64,000 nt of DNA from Sphingomonas sp. 8AM (GTDB lineage Bacteria; Pseudomonadota; Alphaproteobacteria; Sphingomonadales; Sphingomonadaceae), in NCBI RefSeq assembly GCF_902506455.1, contig NZ_LR733844.1, positions 1,995,854 through 2,059,853 of the forward strand, in the 5' to 3' direction. The notes beneath the pieces are model-generated. The model was not told the origin of the DNA, did no database searches, and saw only the letters and a program-made list of their open reading frames with translations. Every line of letters begins with the position of its first letter. Position 1 is the first letter of the stretch. Below, piece after piece: positions 35,708 to 44,466 of the stretch. The position numbers and the translations under genes were made by a program.

Positions 35708-37266
35708 ACCGCTACATCATCGCCGCCGCGCTCGCCGCGGCCCCCGCCGCGCTACTCGCGCAGGACGGCGTTCCGGTCGTCGCGCCGGGCAATCCGATCC
35801 TCGCCGACGGCCGCTATTACTCGACCGATCCCGCGCCGTTCGTCGATGGCGACACCTTGTGGATCCTCGCCGGTCGCGACGAGGCCCCGCCGAACGTCAA
35901 CGACTTCATCATGAACGAATGGCAGTTGCTGTCGACCAAAGACCCGGCCTCGGGTCGCTGGCGGCACTATCCGTCGATCGCGCGGCCGGAGGCGGTGTTC
36001 GCCTGGGCGGAGCCGGGCCGCGCCTATGCGGGGCAGATCGTCAAGGGCTTCGACGGCCGCTATTACATGTACGCACCGGTGATGCAGCGGAACAGCGACG
36101 CGCGCGACCGGTTCGCGATCGGCGTCGCGGTCGCCGACCGCATCACCGGGCCGTGGCGCGATGCGCATCCGTCCGGCCCGATCATCTCGCAGCGCGTCGG
36201 CGTCCCCAACGACATCCAGAACATCGACCCTACCGTGCTGATCGACGACGACAAGCGCGTCTACTTCTATTGGGGGACGTTCGGCCAGTTGCGCGGCATC
36301 GAACTGGCGCAGGACATGGTGACGCCGAAGGGTCAGGCGATCAGCGTCAACTCGCTGACCGGCTTCTTCGAGGCGCCGTGGCTAATGAAGCGCAAGGGCA
36401 CCTATTACATGCTCTATGCGGCCAATCATGCGGGGCCGAAATCGCCCTGCACCCCGGCCGTCTATCACGCCTGCATCGCCTATGGCAGCGCGCCCTCCCC
36501 GCTGGGCCCATGGACCTATCGCGGCGTCGTGCTGCCGCCGGTCAGCTCCACCACCGACCATTCCGGCGCGGTCGAGTTCAAGGGGCAATGGTACCTCACT
36601 TACCATACCGCCGATGCGGTCGGCGGCGGGCATTTCCGCCGCAGCGTCGCGATCGACCGGATGGATTGGGACGACAGCGTCACCCCCGCCGCGATCCGCC
36701 CGGTCACCCCGACCCGCCGCCCGCAGCCGCCCGCGGCCCCGACGCGCAACATCGCCGCGACCGCCTACGCTGCTGCCTCGAACGAGCCGATCCCGCTGCA
36801 ATATTGGATCAAGTCGCTTAACGACGGCGTAGTGAAGGACGCGCCGCTGCCGCCCGATCTGTGGGGAAGCTGGTCGCCGCACAACCCGCCGCAGCAATGG
36901 ATCGAATATCGCTGGGCGAAGCCGGTGACGCTGGACGGCAGCCGCATCCGCTTCTGGGGCGACCACCCCGCCGGCGCTGACGAAGGCGTCGCGCCACCGC
37001 GCGCCTGGCATCTCGACTATTGGGACAACGAGTGGAAGCCGGTCCCAGGCGCCAGCGGCTATGGCGCCGTCGTCGATGGCTGGCAGGCAGTGCGCTTCCG
37101 ACCGATCACCACCCGCTGCCTGCGGGCGGTCTTCGACGCCTCCGGGCAAGCGGGCAAATATGCCGGAGTCGCTGTGCAGGAATGGGAAGCCCTTGCCCCC
37201 CGTGCTTCGTTACCCGCGAAGAAGGGGTCGGGGTTTATCGGGGGCTGCGACGCAGCGAAGGGCTGA
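35704..37266 (+). CDS. GH43 glycosidase with discoidin-like C-terminal domain
   Basis: A 520-residue exported protein; the GTG at 35704 overlaps the preceding stop and begins a signal peptide (MNRYIIAAALAAAPAALLA-Q). The five-bladed propeller has the family acids: STDPAPFVDG (base aspartate), NIDPTVLIDDD (pKa modulator) and GFFEAPWLMKRKGTYYMLY (acid glutamate). Residues about 345-495 are a galactose-binding-like sandwich (QQWIEYRWAKPVTLDGSRI) similar to the N-terminus of the GH127 protein at 38403. It likely removes alpha-L-arabinofuranose or xylose. The last 23 residues (ALAPRASLPAKKGSG...) look like read-through of non-family sequence. Confidence 0.87.
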   Translation: MNRYIIAAALAAAPAALLAQDGVPVVAPGNPILADGRYYSTDPAPFVDGDTLWILAGRDEAPPNVNDFIMNEWQLLSTKDPASGRWRHYPSIARPEAVFAWAEPGRAYAGQIVKGFDGRYYMYAPVMQRNSDARDRFAIGVAVADRITGPWRDAHPSGPIISQRVGVPNDIQNIDPTVLIDDDKRVYFYWGTFGQLRGIELAQDMVTPKGQAISVNSLTGFFEAPWLMKRKGTYYMLYAANHAGPKSPCTPAVYHACIAYGSAPSPLGPWTYRGVVLPPVSSTTDHSGAVEFKGQWYLTYHTADAVGGGHFRRSVAIDRMDWDDSVTPAAIRPVTPTRRPQPPAAPTRNIAATAYAAASNEPIPLQYWIKSLNDGVVKDAPLPPDLWGSWSPHNPPQQWIEYRWAKPVTLDGSRIRFWGDHPAGADEGVAPPRAWHLDYWDNEWKPVPGASGYGAVVDGWQAVRFRPITTRCLRAVFDASGQAGKYAGVAVQEWEALAPRASLPAKKGSGFIGGCDAAKG

Positions 37267-37284
37267 GCACGACGCCATCAAGCT

Positions 37285-37476
37285 GGGGGATCACAACCCC
37301 CGTCACTTATGACCCGTCCGGGGCTCGCTTCTCGGCCGCCGCCGCCGAGACAAAAGCAGGCCTCCGGTTCACGTCCGGGGTGATGAGGGGCGCGGCAGGC
37401 GCGAGACGCCGACCATCTGTTCAGGAGGTCGGCCTTCCTTGTTCGACAGGTCCGGGAAGCGGGGCATTCCCCCGCT
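37285..37476. other. Highly structured intergenic block
   Basis: Four perfect hairpins occur in 190 bases between convergent genes: GGGGG/CCCCC (37285-37301), TCTCGGC/GCCGAGA (37330-37350), GCCGACC/GGTCGGC (37408-37433) and AGCGGGG/CCCCGCT (37458-37476). None has a T-run. It may serve as a bidirectional, factor-dependent terminator or a small RNA; neither can be shown from sequence. Confidence 0.45.
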
Positions 37477-37477
37477 C

Positions 37478-38401
37478 TCAACAGACCTCTGCGGTCGGCG
37501 GCGGAGGAGCGCCCGGCACTGCGCCGGGCGGCACCCGCGCGGGATGCATGTAGAAGACATCTCCGGACAGCCGGTGGTTGTCGCCGTACACCTCCGACAA
37601 CACGTTGTAGAGCGCCGGGTCATACGCCAGCAGATCGGCGTCGTTGAGAATGATGCGCCCGTCGATTACCACACGCTTGTTCGAGTTGAACCAGAATTGC
37701 GTGCCCTCGGCCCAATATTCGTCGATCGTGGTCATCCCGTACTCGCCCTTCCACAGGCCGCTCGCCTGCGCCGCGGCATAGGCGTGCTCGACGCGGGCGT
37801 AGAGCGCCGGATCGGCCTTGCGGGCGGCATGAAGGATGCCGTGCGAGAACTCGTGGACGAAGATGTTTTCGCCGTAATAACGCGTTCCCGGCAGCCCCAG
37901 CAGATTTTCGGTCGCGGCGCTGGTCAGGTTGCCACCCATCCCGCGCGCGCGCGAATTCCAATATTGCGCGTCGGTCAGCCGGCCGATCCGCTCGTCATAG
38001 TGTTTGCGCTCGCACACGGTCAGCCGCGGATCATCGCGCGCCGGTTTCTCCCAGCCGTGCTGTTCGGGCACGTCCGTCGTGCCCTCGGTTTCGGCCATGA
38101 TGACGACCCGGAATCCACGCGCGATCATCGCGCGGCGCAGATCGGGGCGCTCGATCAGCATTTCGGTGACGATATCGCGCGCACGGAGCAGCGCAAGATC
38201 GGGCACTGCCGCTGACGAGGTGATCGGCAGCCCGACGGCATCGATATGACGCTTGTAGAACGGGTCCAGCTTCAGCTGCGCAGGCGGCGCTCCGATCACG
38301 CTTGCGGCATAATCACCGGTCGGCGCCTGCGCTGCCGCCGCGCCGGCCATGCTTCCCGCCGCCAGCAGCAGCGCGGCGCGTACCATCTTCATCGCCTTCA
38401 T
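37478..38401 (-). CDS. Secreted zincin-type metallopeptidase-like protein
   Basis: A 307-residue protein with a signal peptide (MVRAALLLAAGSMAGAAAA). The zinc site is HEFSH (H183, E184, H187) and a third ligand is likely in IDEYWAEGTQ (E228 or E232), 41-45 residues further on, a gluzincin-like arrangement. The fold around it (RYYGENIFVHEFSHGILHAA) resembles the lethal-factor/zincin clan, without a named peptidase family. It follows the GH127 gene by one base, so the two are co-transcribed; a protease or glycan-linked amidase role in polymer processing is open. Confidence 0.78.
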   Translation of the reverse strand: MKAMKMVRAALLLAAGSMAGAAAAQAPTGDYAASVIGAPPAQLKLDPFYKRHIDAVGLPITSSAAVPDLALLRARDIVTEMLIERPDLRRAMIARGFRVVIMAETEGTTDVPEQHGWEKPARDDPRLTVCERKHYDERIGRLTDAQYWNSRARGMGGNLTSAATENLLGLPGTRYYGENIFVHEFSHGILHAARKADPALYARVEHAYAAAQASGLWKGEYGMTTIDEYWAEGTQFWFNSNKRVVIDGRIILNDADLLAYDPALYNVLSEVYGDNHRLSGDVFYMHPARVPPGAVPGAPPPPTAEVC

Positions 38402-38402
38402 C

Positions 38403-41255
38403 TCAGGCCTGCACCCTCTTCGCCTGTTCGATCCACACCAGCGATTGCGGCCCCGTCGCCGCGCGCCGCTCGTCCGCCACCGCTTGCTGCCCTCCGCCCG
38501 CGCTCACGCTGCCGGGCGCATATTCGACGCCCGACCGACCGGGAAACTCATGGATCGGCCCGCCGACGCGGTTCATCCGCGCATAATTCGGGATCGCGGT
38601 CAGCGGTGAGCCATCCGCCCAGCGCCCGCGGATCGCGACCACGCCGCCCAGCAGGTCACCGCGCCATTCCGGCACCAGCGCGTCGTTGCCGATCGGCAGG
38701 TCGATCCGCCGCTGGTCGGCCTTCTCGACGTTGTAAACCAGCGGCCCATACCGCAGCGCCACCTTGCCGCGCGTCGCCTCGATCCGCTGGTCGGCGGTGA
38801 CGCGCTGCACCGCCATCGGCAGTTCCAGCTCGACCTTGTCGCCCTTGCGCCACTCGCGCGTGATGACCGCATAACCTTTCTCGATATGCGGCGTCACCGC
38901 CTCGCCGTTCACCGCCAGCCGCACCAGCCCGCCGACCGCCGGCTCGGCATGGTAGAGCACGCTCGTCTTGCGCTGCGGCACGCGAATGCGCAGCGCGAAG
39001 CGGCGCGTCTCCTGCGGGTTGACGGTGATCGCCACCGCCCCCTTCCACGGATAGTCGGTTTCCTGCACCATCTCGACCGGCGTCCCCGCCACCTCGCCCA
39101 CCTGGATGCGGCTGCCGACGAACAGATTGACATACAGCCCGTCGTCGCCCTTCACATAGGTCCAGGTCGGCATCATCAACAGCGTGCGCGGAATGTTGCC
39201 GACGCAGCACGGACAGGTGTGCCAGCGCGCGCGCTCGGTATCGACCAGCGGATTGGTGTAGCAGAAGCTGGTACCGGCCAGATCGGTCGCGCCGAGCAGC
39301 GCGTTGTACATCGTCTCCTCGTAAAGATCGGCGTATTTGGCGTCGTGATACGCCAGGTTCAGCTTGTACTGGAAGAAAATCAGCCCGCAGCTCGAACAGG
39401 ATTCGCAATAGGCATTGTTGCGCAGCGCATAATTGCCGCCAAACCCTTCCGACGTATCCCCGCTGCCGACCCCGCCGGTGACGTAATACTTACGATTGAC
39501 CATATTGTCCCAGAGCGACATCACCGCGCTCTGGTAATCGCGATCGCCGGTCTCGGCGGCGATGTCCGCCATCCCCGAATAGAAATAGACCGCGCGCACC
39601 GCATGGCCGACCGCTTCATATTGCTGCTCGGGCGGCAAATGGCTTTGGTCGTACTCCGACCCACCCTCGCGGGAATCGAGCAGGAAGCGCGCCAGCTTGA
39701 TGTACGCATCGCCACGCCCGTGGCCTTCGACATCGTTGACGAACCGCCCGAAGCGCACCAGCGCCTGTTCCATCTCCTGATGGCCGTCGAACCACGGCTT
39801 CTTGCCCGGCCCGAGATGCGCGACCCAGCAATCCGCGAGCTTCTTGGCGGCGTTGTACAGCCGCAGGTCGCGCCCGCCGGTCAGCGTGTGATGGTTGATC
39901 GCCGATTCGATGAAATAGCCCGCGACATAGCCCTCGTGGTCGGCGCGATGCTCGGGCGACCAGCGCTCCGGCCAGTTGCGGCGATCGGCGAGCGTATAGG
40001 CGGTGTGCAGATAGCCGTCGCGCTCCTGCGCGGCGAGGATGATCGGGATCCAGCGCTCCAGCGTCGCGTGCATCTTCGCCTGCGCCTGCGCGATCTCGGC
40101 ATCGCCCTGCGGATCGACCATAAGCGCGATGCACATCGATTCCACCGTCTGGTGCACCCAGGCGTTGGAGAAGACGTAGCCCTTGTGCCGCGCATGCGGT
40201 TCGCCGCGCAGCGCCTTGCCCGCTTCGATGAAATTGTCGATCCCGCCCTGCCCGTCGGTCAGGTCGGTGCGCTCGCAATAGGCGATGCAATGCGGGATCC
40301 AGTTGACGATCAACGCCTTGGCGCGCGCATTCCACAGCGGGCTGTGGATCGCATAGGGCGTGGTGTAGACGACATCCAGCCGCTTGGCGGGCGGCGGCGT
40401 CTCGGCACGCAAGGCGAGCGTCGACTCCGAGGTCTTGCGCTGCGCGCTCGCCGCAAGCCGCAACACATAGTCACCCGGCTGCGTCACCATCGCGCGCGTC
40501 GCCGTCGCGCCGGCATCGGCGAACACCACCTTGCCCGGCCCGCTCACCTGCGACCAGCGGACGGTATCGCCCGAACTGCGTTGCAGCCATTCGGCCTTGC
40601 CCGCCAGCCAGGTCTGACCGCCGACCACCATGGCGCGGTCGACCCCCGCACCGACCACCGGCGCAAAGGCGGGCACTGGTCCGGCGTTATAGACCTTCCA
40701 TTGCAGCACGCCGACCGACTTCTGCCCGTCACCGACGAACGACAGCTTCAGTTTAGGCGTGGTGACTCGATCGAAGGTGGTGCGATTGAAGCGATCTCCC
40801 GCCACCCCGCCGCCCCGCGCGTTGCGCACGGGGACGAACGCCTTCCCGTCCCACCAGGAGAGCTGCGCCGAGGTCGGCAGCGCAATGCCCTGTCCGTCCT
40901 GCCACCAATAGACGTCGATGCTGTCGGTCGAAACCGGCTGATCCCATTCATAGATCACCCATTGCGGCCCGGTCTGCGGCCATGTCCCGTACGCGCCGCG
41001 CGCCGCATCGGCGGAGGCCTGCGGCTCGGCACCGTTGTTCAGCGCCGCAACGCTCGTATCCCCGGACACGAACTTGGCGGTCGCCCGCGCCACCTTGGCC
41101 AGATTGATCCGTTCCGACACCGGCGCCGCTTCGGCGATCCCGCCCGACGCCAGCGGCAAACCGAGCCCGGTCGCCAGCCCCGCCAATACCTTACGCCGCC
41201 CGACCTTGGTAGCGGGTCCCGGCGCACCGCCGTCGTTTACCTGATCGTGCCCCAC
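38403..41255 (-). CDS. GH127 beta-L-arabinofuranosidase with N-terminal binding domain
   Basis: A 950-residue protein with a twin-arginine leader (GRRKVLAGLATGLGLPLASG). Residues about 60-205 are a discoidin-like module (PQWVIYEWDQPVSTDSIDVY) matching the C-terminus of the GH43 protein; 210-310 is a PKD-like domain. The barrel (about 315-760) holds AYCESCSSCGLIFFQY, with the acid/base glutamate, and WHTCPCCVGNIPR with C681, C683 and C684; one of these cysteines is the nucleophile and the others bind zinc, as in HypBA1. The gene starts a two-gene operon with the zincin and has a GTATAC site about 100 bases upstream. Confidence 0.92.
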   Translation of the reverse strand: MGHDQVNDGGAPGPATKVGRRKVLAGLATGLGLPLASGGIAEAAPVSERINLAKVARATAKFVSGDTSVAALNNGAEPQASADAARGAYGTWPQTGPQWVIYEWDQPVSTDSIDVYWWQDGQGIALPTSAQLSWWDGKAFVPVRNARGGGVAGDRFNRTTFDRVTTPKLKLSFVGDGQKSVGVLQWKVYNAGPVPAFAPVVGAGVDRAMVVGGQTWLAGKAEWLQRSSGDTVRWSQVSGPGKVVFADAGATATRAMVTQPGDYVLRLAASAQRKTSESTLALRAETPPPAKRLDVVYTTPYAIHSPLWNARAKALIVNWIPHCIAYCERTDLTDGQGGIDNFIEAGKALRGEPHARHKGYVFSNAWVHQTVESMCIALMVDPQGDAEIAQAQAKMHATLERWIPIILAAQERDGYLHTAYTLADRRNWPERWSPEHRADHEGYVAGYFIESAINHHTLTGGRDLRLYNAAKKLADCWVAHLGPGKKPWFDGHQEMEQALVRFGRFVNDVEGHGRGDAYIKLARFLLDSREGGSEYDQSHLPPEQQYEAVGHAVRAVYFYSGMADIAAETGDRDYQSAVMSLWDNMVNRKYYVTGGVGSGDTSEGFGGNYALRNNAYCESCSSCGLIFFQYKLNLAYHDAKYADLYEETMYNALLGATDLAGTSFCYTNPLVDTERARWHTCPCCVGNIPRTLLMMPTWTYVKGDDGLYVNLFVGSRIQVGEVAGTPVEMVQETDYPWKGAVAITVNPQETRRFALRIRVPQRKTSVLYHAEPAVGGLVRLAVNGEAVTPHIEKGYAVITREWRKGDKVELELPMAVQRVTADQRIEATRGKVALRYGPLVYNVEKADQRRIDLPIGNDALVPEWRGDLLGGVVAIRGRWADGSPLTAIPNYARMNRVGGPIHEFPGRSGVEYAPGSVSAGGGQQAVADERRAATGPQSLVWIEQAKRVQA

Positions 41256-41351
41256 CGACTACTCTCCACTCTCCAACGGTCACCCGTCACTCCGGCTGCC
41301 TCCGTCCACGATCGTCCGGGCGGAGAGCCAGCGACCAAGCGCCCTGAAAAC

Positions 41352-41370
41352 GTAGATACCGTATACCGAA
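41352..41370. promoter_or_regulatory. GTATAC operator, site 3
   Basis: GTAGATACCGTATACCGAA, the best match to site 2 (GATA-x-CGTATAC) and the reverse of site 1, upstream of the GH127 gene that starts at 41255. Confidence 0.5.
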
Positions 41371-41468
41371 CTGAAGGTTGGGCAAGTGCCCGGGGAACAA
41401 TCTGGGTCAAGTAGAACGGCAACCGGCGTCACCTTCTGCATCACCAAGCCGGATTTTGCGCGCCAGGC

Positions 41469-42221
41469 TCAGCTCCCGCGCGCCACCTGAAACCCCGCGA
41501 ACGACTGCGTGACCGGCATCAGTTCGACGCGATTGATGTTCAGGTGCGCGGGCAGCGTCGCGATCCACAGCACGGTGGCGGCGATGTCGTCGGCGGTCAT
41601 CGGTGCCGCGCTATCATAGAGCGTGTCAGACGCCTGCTGATTGCCCCCGGTCCGCACCAACGTGAACTCCGTCTCGACCATCCCGGGATCGATGGTGCTG
41701 ACGCGCACGCCCGTCCCGTGCAGATCCGATCGCAGGTTCAGCGCGAATTGCTGCACGAACGCCTTGGTCCCGCCGTAGACGTTGCCGCCCGTGTACGGAT
41801 AACTCCCCGCCACCGACGCGATGTTCACGATCGCGCCCTTGCGCGCGATCAATCCGGGCAACAGCTGGTGCGTGATCGCGACCAGCGCCGTGACGTTGGT
41901 GTCGATCATCGTCCGCCATTGCGCGAGGTCGGCCTGCTGCGCGGGCGCCGTGCCGAGCGCGAGGCCGGCGTTGTTGACGAGAAGGTCGATGCCGCGGAAC
42001 CGCTCCGGCAGGGTGTCGAGGGCGGCATCGCGGCCGGCATCGTCGCGGATGTCGAACGCCGCGGTATGAACACGCTCGCCATGCTGGTCGGCAAGCGCCG
42101 CCAGCCGGTCCGCGCGGCGCCCCGTCGCAATCACCTGCCAGCCCGCCTCGACCAGCGCTTTCGTGGTCGCACGCCCGATCCCCGATGTCGCGCCGGTGAC
42201 GATCGCAGTCTTCATGGTCAT
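41469..42221 (-). CDS. Short-chain dehydrogenase/reductase, YdfG-like
   Basis: A 250-residue classical SDR. The cofactor site is TGATSGIG (residues 10-17) with an arginine pair after beta-2 (TGRRADRL) that favours NADP(H). NNAGLAL, S in NIASVAG and the Y-x3-K motif (YGGTKAF) complete the catalytic set. LPAHLNINRVELMPVTQSFA at the end matches the YdfG/3-hydroxy-acid dehydrogenase group, which reduces malonic semialdehyde or L-allo-threonine. It is alone on its strand. An internal ATG two codons later is possible. Confidence 0.9.
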   Translation of the reverse strand: MTMKTAIVTGATSGIGRATTKALVEAGWQVIATGRRADRLAALADQHGERVHTAAFDIRDDAGRDAALDTLPERFRGIDLLVNNAGLALGTAPAQQADLAQWRTMIDTNVTALVAITHQLLPGLIARKGAIVNIASVAGSYPYTGGNVYGGTKAFVQQFALNLRSDLHGTGVRVSTIDPGMVETEFTLVRTGGNQQASDTLYDSAAPMTADDIAATVLWIATLPAHLNINRVELMPVTQSFAGFQVARGS

Positions 42222-42538
42222 TCCATCCTCGTTCTCAACGGTCCTGCGGACACGATGCAGCTACGTCGATCCGCTCACATATGCGCAGACGCCGTTCGTT
42301 GCGCCGGACGCATGACGACGCCCTTCGATCCGGCTGCCGGCCGGCTCAGCGTGGGCCGGCCAACGCTTACCCGCGACATCCCGGTTGCGCCTGCGACCGG
42401 TGCATAGCGTCCTGCCGCCTGCGCGCGAAGAGCCGCGCGACCGACGATACTCAAGCTGCGCTAGGCGCGGCCAAAGCCGAATTGCTGACCCTTGTACCCG
42501 GTCACCGGCTAGCTAGCGCGGACAGCTTCAGGAACCGC
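42222..42538 (+). other. Gene-less leader before the ATP-grasp operon
   Basis: This 317-base gap between divergent genes has no recognised gene. It contains an inverted repeat GGCCGGC / GCCGGCC near 42350 and the short palindrome GCTAGCTAGC near 42509, close to the operon start; no convincing riboswitch fold was found. It presumably holds both promoters. Confidence 0.4.
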
Positions 42539-43453
42539 ATGACCGATCTCGTCCTCCTCTACGAACATCCGATGTGGTTCCGGCCGCTCTTCGCCGCACT
42601 GGACGAGGCGGGGATCGGCTATCGTGCGATCCATGCCGATGGCTTCGCCCTCGATCCGGCCGCGCCGACCCCTCCCGCACCGGTCGTCTTCAACCGGATC
42701 GCGATGTCGAGCTTCCTCCGCAGCCCGGAACATCCGATCTTCCACGCTGCGGCGGCACTGGCCCATTGGGAAGCCCGCGGCGCGCGCGTGCTGAACGGTG
42801 CGGCGGCGCTGGCGATCGACGCGTCCAAGGCGCGGCAATTATCGCTGATCGCCGGTCTGGGGCTCGCGATCCCGGCGACGCGGGTCGTGCACCGCGCGGT
42901 CGACCTGCCCGCTGCGGCGGCCGGACTACGCTTCCCGGTGGTGGTCAAGGCGAATATCGGCGGCTCGGGCGCGGGGATCGTGCGCTACGACAGCGCCGAC
43001 GCGCTGGCCGCGGCGGTGGCGGACGGCAGCACGCCGGACAGCATCGACCGCGTGCTGCTGGTGCAGGAATATATCCCGGCGCGCGGCGGCACGATCACCC
43101 GGATCGAGACGCTCGGCGGGCGGTTCCTCTATGCCATTGCGGTGGACGGCGGCGGAAGTTTCGATCTGTGCCCGGCGGATGCCTGCGCGCTGCCCGGCCG
43201 GCCGACGATCACGATGACGCGCGTCGATCCCGACCCGGCGCTGATCGCGGCGGCCGAGGCGATCGTCGGCGCAGCGGGGATCGATGTCGGCGGCGTAGAG
43301 GTGCTGATCGACGACCGCGACGGCGTGGCGCGCTTCTACGACATCAATGCCCTGTCGAACTTCGTCGCCAGCCCGCTCGACGTCCTTGGCTGGGATCCGC
43401 ACGCCCGGCTGGTCGATTGGCTGGCCGCAACGATCGCGGAGACGGTGACGTGA
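42539..43453 (+). CDS. ATP-grasp ligase, RimK-like
   Basis: A 304-residue protein with AGGA 7 bases before the ATG. The ATP-binding lobe shows FPVVVKANIGGSGAGIVRY and LLVQEYIPA; the metal-binding end is VEVLIDD ... FYDINALSNFVA. This pattern belongs to the RimK/D-Ala ligase superfamily, which makes amide bonds through acyl-phosphates. Substrates are unknown. It begins a five-gene operon: it overlaps the LLM monooxygenase (GTGA), which overlaps the transporter genes. A link to sulfur compound use is an inference from those neighbours. Confidence 0.82.
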   Translation: MTDLVLLYEHPMWFRPLFAALDEAGIGYRAIHADGFALDPAAPTPPAPVVFNRIAMSSFLRSPEHPIFHAAAALAHWEARGARVLNGAAALAIDASKARQLSLIAGLGLAIPATRVVHRAVDLPAAAAGLRFPVVVKANIGGSGAGIVRYDSADALAAAVADGSTPDSIDRVLLVQEYIPARGGTITRIETLGGRFLYAIAVDGGGSFDLCPADACALPGRPTITMTRVDPDPALIAAAEAIVGAAGIDVGGVEVLIDDRDGVARFYDINALSNFVASPLDVLGWDPHARLVDWLAATIAETVT

Positions 43454-44466
43454 GATACGGGTTCTGGATGCCGGTCTTCGGCGGCTGGCTGCGCAACGTC
43501 CCCGACGAGGGCATGGCGGCAACATGGGATTATGCCAGGCGACTGACCCAGGCGGCGGAGCGATGGGGCTATGACCTGACGCTGATCGCCGAGCTGAACC
43601 TCAACGACATCAAGGGCGTGGAGCAGCCGGCGCTCGACGCATGGTCGACTGCCGCCGCGCTGGCCGCGGTGACCGAGCGAATCGAGCTGATGGTCGCGGT
43701 CCGTCCCAACTTCCACCACCCCGCCCTGTTCGCCAAGGCAGCGGCGAACATCGACCGGATCGCGGGCGGCCGGCTGTCGCTCAACGTCGTCTCCAGCTGG
43801 TGGGCGGACGAGGCGCGGCAATACGGCCTGCAATTCGATCGGCACGACGATCGCTACGCGCGCACCGCCGAGTGGCTGACGGTGGTCGATGGCCTGTGGA
43901 CCGAGGACAGGTTCAGCTTCGACGGACGCTTCTACCGCACCGAACAGGCGATCTGCGCCCCCAAGCCGGTCGCGAGGCCGATCGTCTATGCGGGCGGCGA
44001 AAGCGAGGCGGCGAAGACGATGATCGCCACGCAATGCGACGCCTATGTGATGCACGGCGACCCGGTGTCGGCGATCGCGCCGAAGCTCGCCGACATGCGC
44101 GCGCGGCGGGCGGCGGCGGGCGGCGGGCCGATGCGCTTCGGCATGGCCGCCTACGCGATCGTCCGCGACAGTGCGGCCGAGGCGCAGCGTGAGCTGGAGC
44201 GGATCACCACCGTCACCGAACTTCCCGCCGGCTACGCCAATTTCGACCAGTGGCTGTCGGGAACCCAGCTCGAACGCGAGCTGAAGCTACAGGAATATTC
44301 GGTCTCCAACCGTGGATTGCGCCCCAATCTGGTCGGCACGCCCGAACAGCTGAAGGAGCGGATCGCGGAATATGAGGCCGCCGGGCTCGACCTGCTGTTG
44401 CTCCAGATGAGCCCGCAGGCCGAGGAGATGGAGCGGTTTGCGACGCAAGTGATGGGGACGGCATGA
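43450..44466 (+). CDS. LLM-class flavin-dependent monooxygenase, SfnG/SsuD-like
   Basis: A 338-residue TIM-barrel flavoenzyme. The GTG start overlaps the previous TGA, and MRYGFWMPVFGGWLRN is the expected family start. LNVVSSWWADEARQYGLQFD with HDDRYARTAEWL, and YAGGESEAAKTMIATQCDAY are the FMNH2-pocket and substrate-pocket segments found in dimethylsulfone (SfnG) and alkanesulfonate (SsuD) monooxygenases. It would cleave a C-S bond with O2 and reduced flavin; a partner flavin reductase is not encoded here. Methionine-type importer genes follow. Confidence 0.88.
   Translation: MRYGFWMPVFGGWLRNVPDEGMAATWDYARRLTQAAERWGYDLTLIAELNLNDIKGVEQPALDAWSTAAALAAVTERIELMVAVRPNFHHPALFAKAAANIDRIAGGRLSLNVVSSWWADEARQYGLQFDRHDDRYARTAEWLTVVDGLWTEDRFSFDGRFYRTEQAICAPKPVARPIVYAGGESEAAKTMIATQCDAYVMHGDPVSAIAPKLADMRARRAAAGGGPMRFGMAAYAIVRDSAAEAQRELERITTVTELPAGYANFDQWLSGTQLERELKLQEYSVSNRGLRPNLVGTPEQLKERIAEYEAAGLDLLLLQMSPQAEEMERFATQVMGTA

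Noticed and set aside
42222..42538. Possible SAM-type riboswitch before the ATP-grasp/MetNIQ operon
   Set aside because: Some short matches to SAM-II words were considered, but the pseudoknot order and the GCTAAA block are absent.
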